Assembly: GCA_006538405.1 (NCBI GenBank)
Contig: BJKQ01000005.1
Coordinates: forward strand, 1,178,001 to 1,242,000
DNA: 64,000 bases
DNA from: Hansfordia pulvinata
Taxonomy: Eukaryota; Ascomycota; Sordariomycetes; Xylariales
Direction: 5' to 3'
Shown here: positions 10,454 through 22,813 of the stretch, one piece after another
Layout of the letters: the number at the start of each line of letters is the position of its first letter
How positions within the stretch are numbered: position 1 is the first letter of the stretch
Position numbers and translations under genes: made by a program
The notes under the pieces: model-generated
The model's input: only the letters and a program-made list of their open reading frames with translations
Database searches by the model: none
What the model was told of the DNA's origin: nothing

Positions 10454-12293
10454 GGCTGTGCTGTGCCGGAGTCGAGCGGCGTTGTGCGGGCCGTGGCCGG
10501 TGTTCCAGGGATGGGGCTGCTGCTGGTGCAGATGGAGATGTCTCCCCGGTCGGTATACGAGGTCAGGAGCAGAGAGGGGTCTGGTGCGATGCAACACCGG
10601 CGAAGGTCTAGATACCTTAGATGTGGAATAGGGCGAGGTCAATTAGGATGGTACAGAGCGAACGATATTTTTTGGCATGTGCCGGCCGGGCTTCTAGGAC
10701 AGGCAGTTACGCAGACAATGGCTAGCGAGCTGATATAGCTTGACGTCTATGGAGGAAGACGTCTTCTCAGATGGTGCGCTTGAGAGGCGGTGATGACACT
10801 GGGTCATTTCGTCGGTCGGGAGTCACCGGCAGTTTGGCAAAACCTGGCCGGTTAACTACTGTCCACTTTAGGTCTAGACTTTTAAACGGCAACTTCCCAC
10901 CTGCAACCCCACCGAAGGTCGACTACGAGTGCTGGGCCTGACAGTTTGGTTGGTGACGGGATTACTCGTAGGGGGCTCTGTTATCTCCGAGCATCTCCAG
11001 ACGCGACAAGTCGGTCCTCCGTTCGAGGCGTTCCGAGGGGCTCGGCGAAAGCTGCAAATGCACGCCTACCAGTTGATGTGTGTCCAGTGTCTCCAAGAGC
11101 GCGGAGTTTAGGGAAGGGTTCCTCATTTCTGGCTTGACGGAAGCCCACCCGCTGCATAGAGGGATCAGAGTCGAGTGCGCTGCGCATTCTCCAGAGCTAG
11201 CGGGATAGAGACCGTCATCGGCGTCGGCTAGACACGGTCGGACATTTATGCGGGATGTGCATGGAGCAGAAGATCAATGTGGTGCCGTGCTCAACGTTGA
11301 ATCCTCCTGTTCCACGAGCATGCGCAACAGACGCTTGCAGAGAGTTTGCATGAGCATGGGTGGACGGTCGACGAAAACATTGTCGAGTGCGCTCACGGAC
11401 CGGCGTCCTGTGTTCAATGTTGAAGGCGTACTCGTAATCATAGACCTCACGCAAGCTGCAGTGCTTGTGAAGGTACTCGTAACCGTGATTATTGTGAAGG
11501 CGAAGGTACCAGCAACATGGATCGAATAAAGTCCTAGGAACATCGGATCCTGTGGCTCATGCGCGCACATCGGTGCAAAGAGCCGACATCGTCCTGTACA
11601 GCGGTACTTTGCAGTAGCCCCGATCTCAGGAGACCGGCCTGGCTGCGAGGTCGGCCCAAGATCGGGACTGGCCGCATAATACGACCCGAGCAGCGGCTAA
11701 TCAAAGCTTGGGGCAATGTTTGATTTATCAGATGAGCCCAGCCCACCCGAGTGGACCGCGGCCGGGAAGACAAAAAGAGGGTGCCCGAGAGCCGGACTCG
11801 ACGGGCTTCGACGAGTACGAGTGCACCCACGCCCTGCGCAAAGCATGGATCCCAGTACTGCGAGCACTGCATGTGCCCTAGCGCCTGAGAAATTCACAGT
11901 ACCTGTTAGACACCATCATCACCCCCAAGGCCCCCGTACATTAATGACGCGCTCTGTGCAACCACGCGGGCCACCAGCATCCAGACTGCTCGACCTCCAA
12001 CCGCCGTCTCTCCATCTCCATATCTGCATCCCGACCACTCGTGCATCCATCTCCCCTCTCCTCCACCCGGCCTCTGGATCCATAACTGGCGCTGCGTCCC
12101 CGATCCCCCTCCGACGCACCCTTCACCACTCTTCAACCCCAGCCAGGACCCGGAAACCCCAATCCCACCAAACAACCCTTTTGTCCGCCTCAACTACTCC
12201 CAGGGCGTCGCCGGTCCTTCCGGGCCCTGCACACCCTCGCGCAACAACCTCCCGAGCCTCACCTCCTCCAGCGCAACTCTTTGCGCCGGCATC
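10454..12293. other. Intergenic region with promoters of divergent genes
   Basis: Lies between the 5' ends of the F-box gene and the mitochondrial carrier gene. The last 350 bp before the carrier ATG are very CT/C-rich, as in many fungal 5' leaders. Several copies of the word TACTCGTA/ACGAGTAC occur (near 11427, 11468 and 11811). No gene is supported. Confidence 0.5.
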
Positions 12294-13711
12294 ATGAACG
12301 TCATCAACAAGGGCCTCGAGGGCCAGAACCACGACCGGATACCTCATCAGGATGCCTTCGCCGGCGCCACTGTGATAACGTCGCAGGACGATGGCGGCAG
12401 TGCTCTCGGCGACCCGTCCGCTGGTCAGAAAATGCTTTCCGCCATCAGTGGTAGTCTGCTGACGTCTCTTCTCGGTATGTGCTCTCCCACCAATCTGGTC
12501 CCTGTTTTTCCATCGACAATGACTAATCTCTTTCCCCGATAGTGACGCCGCTCGACGTCGTTCGCGTGCGCCTCCAATCCCAGGGTCCCTCCGCTACCCC
12601 CCATCCCCTCCCAGCAGGCTTCCAGAAGCTTGCCTGGTCCGAATCAACCTCCGCTCCCAACGCCTTCCGGCCTTCCAATCTCGGCGTCACTGCCTGCTGC
12701 AGAGAGGTCTTCTTCATGAACAACAATGCCGAGGTCTGCTTGTCCGACTCGCTCCTCGGCGCAGCGACCCCTGGCGAATGCGCCGTACAAGAATCCCAGA
12801 AGAAGACGTTCAACTCGACTCTGGATGGGATACGCAAGATCGCTCGTAACGAGGGCTTCACTACTCTGTGGCGTGGTCTGTCCCCCACTTTGCTCATGTC
12901 CGTTCCGGGAAACATCATCTATTTCACCGGCTATGACTGGCTCCGATTCAACAAAGCCAGTCCTGTCCAGAAGGTCGCGAATGACCAGTACGCATCTCTG
13001 ATTGCCGGCTCCTCGGCTCGTGTGCTCGCCGCCGCCGCCGTTAACCCTATGGAGCTATTCAAGACGCGTCTTCAAGCATCCACCGGCGCCAGTGCTACCA
13101 ACCACCTCAAGAACACGCTCCAGGACGTGCGCGAGATGGTTGCCGAGAACGGCTACCGCTCGCTGTGGCGCGGCATCACCATCACCCTCTGGCGCGACGT
13201 GCCCTTCTCCGGCATGTACTGGTGGGGATACGAGACGATTCGCGGCAAGTTGACGGACATGAGGGAGGAACGTCGGGGCCGTTCTTTGTCCCGCGACGAC
13301 GCACCCAGGTCGAGATCCAGATCCAGATCGCAGAGCCAGGAGAACCACACGGCGACTTTCGCGGACAGCTTTACTGCGGGCGCTCTGTCGGGCAGCTTTG
13401 CCTCCATCGCGACCATGCCCTTTGACGTGGGCAAGACAAGAACCCAGATATACCGCGACTCGGCCCGGAAGGGTGCAGCAACAGCAGGGCAGACTCTAGC
13501 CCCAGAAGAGCAGTCTATGATGCGGCTTCTGTGGCACATCTTCTCCACTGAAGGCGTGGCAGGTCTTTGGCGCGGATGGATCCCCAGGACTCTGAAGGTG
13601 GCCCCTGCGTGTGCCATCATGATCAGCAGCTACGAAGTTGGCAAGAGGGTTTTCCGAAGCATCAACGAGCGGAACGACGAGAAGGCTCGAGAAGCAACCA
13701 CGCTCAGATGA
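12294..13711 (+). CDS. mtm1: Mitochondrial carrier, MTM1/SLC25A39-40 type
   Basis: Two exons, 12294-12474 and 12543-13711, joined in phase through a 68-nt GTATGT...AG intron, giving 449 residues. Three carrier repeats are visible with signatures PLDVVRVRLQ (about residue 63), NPMELFKTRLQ and MPFDVGKTRTQ, plus matching GLWRGW/TLWRGL/SLWRGI helices after each odd helix. The first matrix loop is expanded by about 70 residues and carries four cysteines (about 112, 113, 126 and 140). A long cysteine-bearing first loop is characteristic of yeast Mtm1 and human SLC25A39/40, which act in the inner membrane in manganese-SOD metallation and glutathione import. A Ser/Arg-rich stretch (about 280-300) precedes the third repeat. 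The first intron sits exactly before the first carrier signature. Confidence 0.9.
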
Positions 13712-15755
13712 CGATATGGAAGGTGAAAAGCCATGCGTGCGCGCACATACTCTCTGGTTTGGTTTCTATTTTGCATTTGCATCGGCAGGCGTTTGATCTT
13801 AGAGACACGGCATGATACCTCGGCTGGTTTTGATTTTGAGGGTCAGATGGACCCTCTGGTAGCCGCGTCGGGGCCGCGAGGCAATCTTCTCTCAGCTTTT
13901 TGTTTTTTTCTGTTTTCCACATCGCCCAGGGGTTTGGCGCTGCCTGTTAAGCACATGTCGGAGCGGTAACATTTTTCCAGAGCGGAAGCTGAAAAGTCAT
14001 GCAAGGACGAAAAGGGGTCACGCAATGGGAAAAGCCAGTGTCGACCCCCTGATACTTGCTCCTGATTGGATGCGACCAACGCATCAATGGCGCCGAGCCA
14101 TGTATCACTAATATCAAGGCACAGCATGTTACGATAGAAGAAAAAAAGAAAAAAAGAAATAAAGAAGAATTCCAAGACATCTATGGCTGACAGAGTACGA
14201 GTATCGACGGACCCGTCGGATACGTCACGGGCGTATATGAAGTATGCATGATGTTGTTTAGCCATAACCTATAACTATACTCCTGCACGGTCACGATCTG
14301 GAAGCACTGTCTTCGTAGTCGCACGTGGATTCTCTGCATCCCGAACGGACATGCCTCCACAATTTGAGTTGACGGTGACGAGCACGAGCATCGAGCGTGT
14401 CTTGGCCCATACCTCCCGGTCCACTGTCAGCTCGGTGCAGGTGAATTCGGGGTCCGGGGTACAGAGGTACATGCAAGCACTCAACGCCCCCGCGACTCTG
14501 GGCGCGTCCCACCGCGTCGAAACGGTGAAGCGCGTGCGTCTGCCGGGGCCCATTGGACAGGCCAGGCCAGGCCAGGCACACACTAGACGGACCTGTGTCG
14601 TTTGTTGCGAGATACATGTGTGCAGTCCAATCCGGCCAGGCTGTGTAATGTGGGCGTACTCGTACCCGTGCAGACCGGATGATGATTGGCAAATCTCGGT
14701 TCGACAACTGCCCCTGCAGCCGCGTCTGACAGTCACGAATGAATCGATCGGCCGAAGACTGACTCCTGAAGACTGCATGAAGGCGTGGGCGGCTGGAGTT
14801 GGCGGCGCTGCATCTACCTTAAGCAAAGTCGAGCCGGGCTGGGCCAAGAGGGGGGGCCGAATGACGCGAAGATCGTTGCATGTAGATTGATCCCCGCGTC
14901 TTGTCCGTTTGGACGCGTCTTGCCATTCCACATTTTGACCAAGAATTCAGACATTTCTCGTTGCTTGCCTCCGCGCGCTGATTGATATCGATCTATTTCC
15001 CACATAGGTAGCCAGCACTTGGATATTGACTCGACTTACTGCAGCCAACCTTCGTTCTCATGAAAACAAGCATCTTGACAGAATACTGCCTTATTCAATC
15101 TACAAACATTATTGCAAGTTGGTGGTACCTAACCCAGACTGAATTCCTACCTACTGCCCACTTTGGACCGCCCCTGACCTCACGCCGCTCGCTTGTCGAT
15201 AGGCTTCGTTCCTATACGACTACATACGAACGAAACTCTCGAGTACTGCCTAGAGTTGGTTACCTGCAAACGGCCTGCGCGTCACGACTTGATCTCCAGA
15301 CTCTGCTCAGCACGGCCTCGACGATCTTCCTCTCTCCGCCCAACCAGCCCTCCCCAAGCACAGCGCCCCCTCACAACCGGTCTCCCTTCTCGCATTTCTT
15401 CTTCTTCTGACACCCGGTTTCCGAACCGTCGAACACTCACACCGCCAACCCTTTTCCCCACGCCGCTTCCCACCTCCTCACAATTCCGTCCCTACGCGTC
15501 GCCACCGAGGCGCTCCGCCCCGTATCCATCTCTCTCGCCTCAACTCGCCGGGCCTTGTTTCTCGTCCTCAGCCTCGCCACTGCCAGCACGACCGCCCGCA
15601 AGCTCGGGCCCGCCTGCACGCTCAGGCCAAGCCGAGCCGCCAACTTGCACTCTTCAACCTCGCCTCTTCTGCGCACTCCCACCCGCCCGACACACCGGCA
15701 CGCGACCACTACGGCCACGACCCCCGCGCCAGCCCAGCCCTCCATTGCCCGCGCA
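13712..15755. other. Intergenic, no supported gene
   Basis: Contains the 3' flank of the carrier and a long CT/C-rich leader (about 15280-15755) before the uracil-DNA glycosylase. Open frames on both strands near 14275-14930 overlap each other and show no family features. Copies of the TACTCGTA-type word occur near 14191 and 14661. Confidence 0.5.
15411..15755 (+). other. ATG-less in-frame extension upstream of the glycosylase
   Basis: The glycosylase frame stays open for about 115 codons upstream of its first ATG. Codons after a TTG at 15555 would encode a 67-residue Arg/Ser/Thr/Ala-rich stretch with no acidic residue, the composition of a mitochondrial presequence. Eukaryotic UNG is usually present in both nucleus and mitochondria, so near-cognate initiation or an unseen upstream exon could supply a targeting peptide. 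The simpler explanation is that C-rich leader DNA translates to such residues by chance. Confidence 0.3.
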
Positions 15756-16958
15756 ATGTCGTCGCTGAAGCGCAAGTCCGAGGCCGCGGCCGCCCTGGCC
15801 GACGCCTCGGGCAACAAGAAGCCCAAGGTCGAGCGCAGCATAACGTCCTTCTTCGGGGCCCCCAAGCCCGCCGCCCAGACCAGCAGCAGCGGGGCCGCGG
15901 CGACGACGACGACGGCATCCGACGCCTCGCCTGCCGCCCGGTTCGACAAGGACAAGTGGGTGCAGTCCCTGACGGACGAGCAGCGGCAGTACCTCAAGCT
16001 CGAGATCGACACGCTGGACCCCAGCTGGCTGGCGGTGCTCAAGGACGAGATCACGACGCGCGAGTTCATCGAGCTGAAGAAGTTCCTGGACCGCGAGGTT
16101 CGGTCCGGCAAGAAGGTGTTCCCCCCGCGCGAGGACGTCTACTCGTGGTCCCGCCACACGCCCTTCCACAACGTCAAGTGCGTCGTCGTCGGCCAGGACC
16201 CCTACCACAACGTCAACCAGGCCCACGGCCTGGCCTTCTCCGTGCGCCCGCCCACCGACGCCCCGCCCTCCCTCAAGAACATGTACAAGGCCCTGGCCAA
16301 GGACTACCCGGGCTTCACCCCGCCCCCCAACAAGGGCGGGCTGCTGACCCCCTGGGCGGAGCGCGGCGTCCTGCTGCTCAACACGTGCCTCACGGTGCGC
16401 GCCCACGAGGCCTTCAGCCACAAGGACCGCGGCTGGGAGCGCCTGACCCAGCGCGTCATCGACCTCGTCGCCCAGAAGCGCCAGCGCGGCGTCGTCTTCA
16501 TCGCCTGGGGCGCCGCCGCCGCCAAGCGCGTCGCCCGCGTCGACGCCCGCAAGCACCTCGTCCTGCGCGGCGTCCACCCCTCCCCGCTCAGCGCCTCCCG
16601 CGGCTTCTTCGACTGCGGCCACTTCCGCAAGACCAACGACTGGCTCGCCGCCCGCTACGGCGACCACGGCGTCATCGACTGGGACCTCGACCCGGCCAAG
16701 GCCGCGGCCACTGCTGCTGCCGCCTCTTCTGCTGCTGCTACTGCTGCTGCTGCCGCCCCCGCGGGATCGGCTGCGCCGCTGCCGCCTCTGGGGGAGGCAC
16801 AGGCCAACGTCGAGACCAAGAAGCCGGGCGAGCAGGGCGCCAAGTCAAATCAGCAGCAGAAGGGGCCCGAGGAGGACGATGTCGACGAGGACGAGGAGAG
16901 GGAGCTCATGGCCGCCGCGGCAGCTGCCGAGACTGGCGGCAACCAAGCAGCCAAGTGA
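15756..16958 (+). CDS. ung1: Uracil-DNA glycosylase (family 1)
   Basis: Single-exon, 400-residue enzyme that removes uracil from DNA as the first step of base-excision repair. The water-activating loop GQDPYHN is present with the catalytic Asp at about residue 148, then the uracil-binding LLNTCLTVR region, and the DNA-intercalation loop HPSPLSA with the catalytic His at about 274. The N-terminal ITSFFGAPK resembles the PCNA-interaction motif of nuclear UNG2, following a KKPKVER basic cluster suitable for nuclear import. About 90 residues after the catalytic domain form an Ala-rich then acidic tail (DDVDEDEERE) not found in the core family. The ATG at 15756 is the first in frame after the CT-rich leader; the frame stays open upstream without an ATG (see separate entry). 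Confidence 0.95.
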   Translation: MSSLKRKSEAAAALADASGNKKPKVERSITSFFGAPKPAAQTSSSGAAATTTTASDASPAARFDKDKWVQSLTDEQRQYLKLEIDTLDPSWLAVLKDEITTREFIELKKFLDREVRSGKKVFPPREDVYSWSRHTPFHNVKCVVVGQDPYHNVNQAHGLAFSVRPPTDAPPSLKNMYKALAKDYPGFTPPPNKGGLLTPWAERGVLLLNTCLTVRAHEAFSHKDRGWERLTQRVIDLVAQKRQRGVVFIAWGAAAAKRVARVDARKHLVLRGVHPSPLSASRGFFDCGHFRKTNDWLAARYGDHGVIDWDLDPAKAAATAAAASSAAATAAAAAPAGSAAPLPPLGEAQANVETKKPGEQGAKSNQQQKGPEEDDVDEDEERELMAAAAAAETGGNQAAK

Positions 16959-17985
16959 AGCACGCACGTCGTGAATCTATGGACCCGTGACAGAAGTTTA
17001 GATGGAAGGATGTGCCAGATTTAACATGGCAGTGCGTTTCTCAGAAGCCTGAACGCAACAGGATAAAATTTTCCGCATCATACAATGTGCATATCGGCTT
17101 GGAGCGGTATGGTTATTCTTTTTTTTTGTACTCATAAGGCGGGTGGGCGAGGCTGGATGATAACGCTTAAAGGTGTTGTATTGGCGTTGAGTGGGCCTGA
17201 GAGACGTGCCAGCTACCTGCGCTGCCCAGCGCACTGCCAGGTAGGGCGTCACCGGTTTCTGCCCTTGCTGTGCAACCCTGATGGGCCGACTACGGGCGAT
17301 CGAGGAGAGGGCAGTGGCGCGTTCAGGAGCCGGAGAGCTGGGAGGATACAATGAGAGGACACCGGCCCGGCAGGGACCTTGAGATGGAGGCATACATCTG
17401 TTTCCCTTTCATACATGCACCGCAAAACTTGATGGCCAGCGATTGGGCAGCTCAATACATCATACTACATTGCACTCTCATACAACAATCTGTGCCCATT
17501 GGTTTTTCTGATTGTCTTTTAGGCCTGGCTCACATGAAAGTTCGGCTCGTGGGTCAATAACCTGAAGTATTTTCCTCCTTGGTGGAGGCAACGCAACGAC
17601 TGTTCTTTCTTTCTTGTCTGGCAAGCCCACAGACTGCCACATCAGCAGCATTTGATGCTGGCGTATACGGACTCTCGGATTCTGACAGTAGATCAAGGTT
17701 CAGTAGCCTTATACTCTGTGCTGGCCTGTTCGCACAATGCAAGACTAATGTCCTGGCAGGTGGCAAATGAGTACGGGGGCTTGGTCCGAATAGCAGCTTG
17801 GGGCCTCCTGCTCATCGACTGCTACAGGACTTCATCGTGTGACCGGACGAGTCTCGTCGTAGCCTATACGACGAAGTCCCGGGCGCTCTTCATTGACTCT
17901 TCGCTGCAGGGGATGCCCCTGTGTGTCTTTGCGGCCACTGTCATACTTCGCAGAGTAGCGGGCTCATGGCTGACGGCCCTACGAG

Positions 17986-18237
17986 GTGCTCTTCGCTCTC
18001 GAGGAAAAGGGGAAGGGGGCCAGAGGCCATCTCGTGCTTCGCCTCTGCAAGCTGGGCGCTTGTTCCTTGCATCTACCCCGCGATTCGTCCCGGGAAGCGT
18101 ACAACCACCTGAAGACCAGGTTCAATTTATCGACAGCAGAAGACGAGGTATTCGTCACCCTCAATGGGAAGGCCATCAATCACCACAACGCGAAAATCCG
18201 CGACCAAAAATGTTCTGGCAGCGCGCAGAGTACTAAG
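17986..18237 (+). pseudogene. Possible coding relic, family unknown
   Basis: An 84-codon segment with G/C-ending codons and protein-like character, including REAYNHLKTRFNLSTAEDEV followed by FVTLNGKAINHH. It lacks an ATG at its 5' end and has stop codons just upstream in the same frame. It could be a fragment of a decayed gene or one exon of an unrecognised gene. I cannot name a family. Confidence 0.25.
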
Positions 18238-18341
18238 ACATTAAGAGGGGGGATCTGTGTACGAGCAAGGCGGTCTCAGCCTGCCCCGTCTCAGCCGATT
18301 CCTTGCAGGTGAGACACACAACGACATGCGGGCTAAGTGAC

Positions 18342-18369
<28 letters not shown>
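18342..18369. repeat. (TG)n microsatellite, 28 bp
   Basis: Fourteen uninterrupted TG units in the gene-poor interval. Confidence 0.97.
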
Positions 18370-18373
<4 letters not shown>

Positions 18374-21300
18374 AATGCCTCTTACGCGTACGAGTATTCC
18401 TCATCATATCTCACTTGTGAGGCTGTTCGCGAGGTCCACCGGAGGAGACATGGTGTGTTCCTTTCCCGCTCCGCAAGTACGGATGACCAAAGGCGCTCGT
18501 AATTAGGTCGTACTTTGTCTGCCAAGGATGAAGTGATAATAAAAGCTGGAATACTCGTAGGCAGCCAAAAAGGGGGCTCCCGGCCAAGGTGGGGCTACTT
18601 TTGGGAGATCATTGAAAATAAGTGATGACTGCGCCCGGGGTAGTACGAGTGACGAGTAAAACCGTGCTTTACTCGTACGAGAAACCGGGCCAGGACTCGG
18701 GTTGACAGACCTGATTACACTCTGGGAATCTTGTATGCCAGATGATACCCGTGATCCGTGACTGTGCGAGCACGCTGGCGACTCGTGATAGAATTGGGCA
18801 TTCTTCAACCCTTCCTTGCCGTATCTCGCGGTGCTAACGCCGGCCCTGTAGAGATGGATGGCGTGGTTACCGGCACGGCGGGATGTGGAGGAGAGTGCAA
18901 AAAGGTCAGCTGACGGCCGAGACAAGGCTTGCTTGCTTTTTCCTTTCCTTTTGCTCCCCTTTCCAAGAACCAGCAGCAGCGCTTACGGGATCTCGTCGGC
19001 TTTTAGAGCAAGCAATACTCGTAGCTCGACGAATCTGCAGTGGCTATTACCTGTCGGTGCGTGAAGTACGAGTACACATTCGTTGGGTTTGATACTGTGC
19101 GATGCTTGGGTCAGAGAGCAACGATCCCGAAATATAAGGTACTCGTAGCTCGCTAGATGTACGCCTCGACGGACGCGGCAGTTGAAGACGTCTGACACCG
19201 CCCAAAGCCCAGCCGTGTGCCGTCGTCGCGAGGAAGCGCGCGCGCCGCCCGCCGGGTGTTCCCCTCCGGGCGAGGGAAGAGCCACGAGCACTGGCACAAG
19301 TTCAAGGGAAACAGGGCGATAGAGAGCAGAGAGGGTGGGTTCCCCGCGGCTACGGGTCAAGCGAAATGAGGTGCGCCGATGGGGTCAAGTTAGAGGCCGC
19401 GCCGGCCGTCTTTAGCACCACGGCGCCGCGGGGCACGGCGCCTTCTGTCGATAAGGGGAAGAAAGGGGGTAATCCGTCGGTGCAGAATCGCGGGCTGTCA
19501 TGGGCTTCTCAGTGGTGGGGATTCGATAGCGCCGTGGTTGTCGAGAAATACGACGCTCGGCAGCGTCAATCTGGAGGCCGAGGGCGACGTTGGACGAGAG
19601 ACACGGACGCGGGGGGGGGGGGGCTCTGATGACTTGACTCGGGCCCGACTGAGGCTGTGACGAATTACTCGCACAAGGGGCATTCTTCAGATGATGGGCC
19701 GCTGGTACGAGTACTCGTGCTCGTACAATGGCACGAGGGCGGGATCGTCGAATAGCGCCGTCCTCCGGCTGCGCTCCCTTGCGGAGCCCTGCGTGCGTGG
19801 ACCGACTCTACCCGGCACTCGGTCGAGCACAGCGTGGGCCGACTTTCTGACAAGAAAGCATCGATGGATGCAAATAGATGAGAGACGCCTCTGCACTGAC
19901 GTTGCCCGGCGAGGCGATCGGGATCCTCTCGGCTCCTCTGTCATGCTTGGGCTGGCGGCAGAGGCCCGGGTCGTGCCTGTGGCCTGCACCTCGAGGTCTT
20001 GTTAATTTCCTAGGGTCCCATGGGGATGCCTGCTACCGTGTGATTTGACGCCATGCAGCCTCTCCAGAGACGCGGTGATACGCGCACCCGTCGAGCCGTA
20101 CGAGTACCTTGACTACCTTAACCTCATATCATGTTCCTGTACCTTGCATGTCTGGCGCGCCCGTACTTGGCAGGTACTGAACATGCGCCCCGGGGGGGCC
20201 ACGCTAAGAATGGAACTGCGCGGCATTGGCTGCATGAAAGCTTCAACCCTCCTCAGTGACCAGTGCCCGGGTTCTTGGTCGAAGCCGAAGTGCTTGCATT
20301 TGCTCCTACAGTGCATCCCACCCATAGATTCTCTACCTAACACAACCTTAGTTGGCAAGATAGCCACTCGATCGTCATTCACTCTTTTGTCCATAGTAAA
20401 GTGCAGATGCTCAGCTGTGGAAATCTGCCCTGGGCCTTGAATTCCATGGGCGGTGCTCATCCTGACCTGTTCTCGGCTGCGAGTGGCCCCCGCATCCGTC
20501 ATCTGCCTTGCCACTTTGTACCGGTACCGCTGCCTGAGGGTTCCGCCAATCGAACCCATCCAATCCATGCTCGTTTGACGACAGCAACTGATCAGTGGCT
20601 TCCAAGATTGGAGACTGCCGATGCAGGGTCCAATCAGGTACCTGCATCGTACCAGAACGCCCTTATGTTGGAACTTGACCAACAGTTACTGCAGACCTAC
20701 TTGACCAGTCCTGGCAAAACCGTTGGCGACAGCAGAGCTCCAGTCAGCAATACATGCCTATCAGCCCGAGCTGCCTTTCACGCTCAAGGCGGATATAAGC
20801 CTGCCGACTTGAGTGGCCTGGGAATCGGCTTTCTAGCGGACCCCGGCGCCCCGGGATGACCTAAGGTTAGGCCCCGACGAGAGATTGTCTTGCCGGAGAA
20901 TCTGTAAGACATGCGAGGTAAGGCTCGATGATGAGAGGTACAAGGACGCGGCTCGTCACGCTTATTCCATCACTAATAAGAGAAATGCAGGCCAGCGGAG
21001 GTTCTTCAATGTCACGAGTAGTAGCTTGCCCTCAACTTCCGTACAGGTACCTCCTAGTAGACAGGTTCACTTTCACATGCAGCATTGGATGGCGAAGATG
21101 GAATGGGATACTCGTAGCTTACCAACCATGCCAGGTAGGAATTGCGTAGGTACCAGTAGATTTTCTTGCTCTTCGCCCAAAGTTTTCGTCGAACTGGGAG
21201 GCCGACTGCCAATGCAAGCCAATTAAAGGACGAGTACTCGTACTTGGGGGGGCTCGTACAGACAGACAGTCTTGTGGCCGTGTGCGGGCTGGTTGATGAG

Positions 21301-22813
21301 TGTCCATCAATTAACCAACCGGCTCTACTCGTACATTTGACGTTAGACTCTCCCGCCTGTCGCGTCCTGGTTGTTCGGGACCCCTGGAATTATTTCCCAC
21401 CCTCGCTTCTGTCGCCATCTGATCTCGTCTGATTGGGGGTGGGCGCCTGCCTCAGGTACAAGCATTCTGCCCAATGCGATACCTCATTACTTGCTCTGCC
21501 CTGCCTCCCCGTCGTGCCCGTACAGGTACCTGCCCATACCCAAGTGCCTGTACTCCGTGGTGCCTGTCGCTCACCTCTCCCACCGTCTCATCTCGTCCTG
21601 GCCCAGACGCCCGCCGCCCACGCCGCCGTCCTCTTCCACCCGCCTTGATATTACCCACCACCACCACCACCACCACCATCACCACGCCCACACCGCGCTC
21701 CATCTTCTCTCTCTTGGCCCCCTTGGTTTTCCTTGCCCTTCCCGTCGCGGTGGGATTCTCTTCTTTCGACACCGCCGACCATTCTTTTCCCTCACCCTCG
21801 TCGCTGCCCGCAATTCCCTTCACCCTCTCTCGCCACCAGCGTGGTGATCACCCATCTTTTCCCGGGCTGTCGGTCTCTTCTTCCGCGGCCTGAACCGTCC
21901 CTTTCTTCGTCGCAGCCCTGTTCTGCCCTGCTGGGTCTGGGCCCCTCGTGTTTCACCTGTGATTGTCTCTTTCTTGCTTCGCTTCGTTTCCTTCTGCCCG
22001 CCCGCTCGGCCGCCCGTCTTCAGCCCCCGATCTGATCTGCACCGCGGGCACAGCGCCCCCTTCTACTCCGTAGACGCGCCACCACGCCGTGGATAGACCA
22101 CACAGCCCTGCCGCGGCGAGCCTAGCAATCCAGACCGGGACATCCCAACCAGGCCCAGGGCTCCGCTCCGCCATAGTCGGGTTGTTTGTCGCTGCGCAGG
22201 GGGAAACCTGTTCGCACGAGCCCGTCCCTCCTCCGCCAACGCCTGTGCATCTGGCCGCCCGCCGCGTCGCCTCCCAGCCTATCACGGCTGCATCAACCAT
22301 CTCAGCGCCTGCGCCCGCCTTTCCGACGTCGCCTGCCGCCACGCTCGTTTGGCTGCCGCCCTTCGATCAACCGCTGCAGCCTCTCCTTTGGCTGCTGACT
22401 TGGCCGCCCTGACCCCTGGCGCATCCCCGTCCAACAACAACAGCGCAGCGCAGCTTCTTGATACCCAACCCCACCCTGACGACCCTTTGGCCACCGGCTG
22501 CCCACGTCGCCCTGCGCCTATATCCAGATCCCTCGTTCACGTCGTCGCCGACCACCAACCGCGTATCCCGCCCCTGTATCTGACAGTTTCCTTGCTTCGT
22601 CATAATCCTCAGCTACTTACCAAAACTGTGTCTGGTCTGCACGCTCGGCCACTCAACGCCCGCTCTGCCCGGACGCTTAACACTTGCCTCAAACTTCGTG
22701 GGGCATCTGGACTGCTTTTTGTTCTCCTCCCCGCCACTCCACACTCACTACGTCTTATGAAGTGCGCCTCGGACCTTGCGCTCTGAAGACGACTCTCCGC
22801 CGTCTGACACACC

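Larger units (their letters stand above)
16959..22813. other. Long gene-poor interval (5.9 kb)
   Basis: The longest stretch without a supported gene. It has many copies of the ACGAGTAC/GTACTCGT word, a 28-bp TG repeat (18342-18369), a CAC-trinucleotide run near 21657-21686, and a possible coding relic at 17986-18237. The final 1.3 kb is CT-rich and looks like a long 5' leader and promoter of the MSB1-type gene. Small species-specific genes or noncoding RNAs cannot be excluded. Confidence 0.5.

Noticed and set aside
14275..14931. Overlapping open frames on both strands between carrier and glycosylase genes
   Set aside because: No protein-like composition and no family features.
15654..16667. 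337-codon open frame antisense to the glycosylase
   Set aside because: A Gly/Ala/Val/Arg-rich translation without family features, lying over a certain gene on the other strand.
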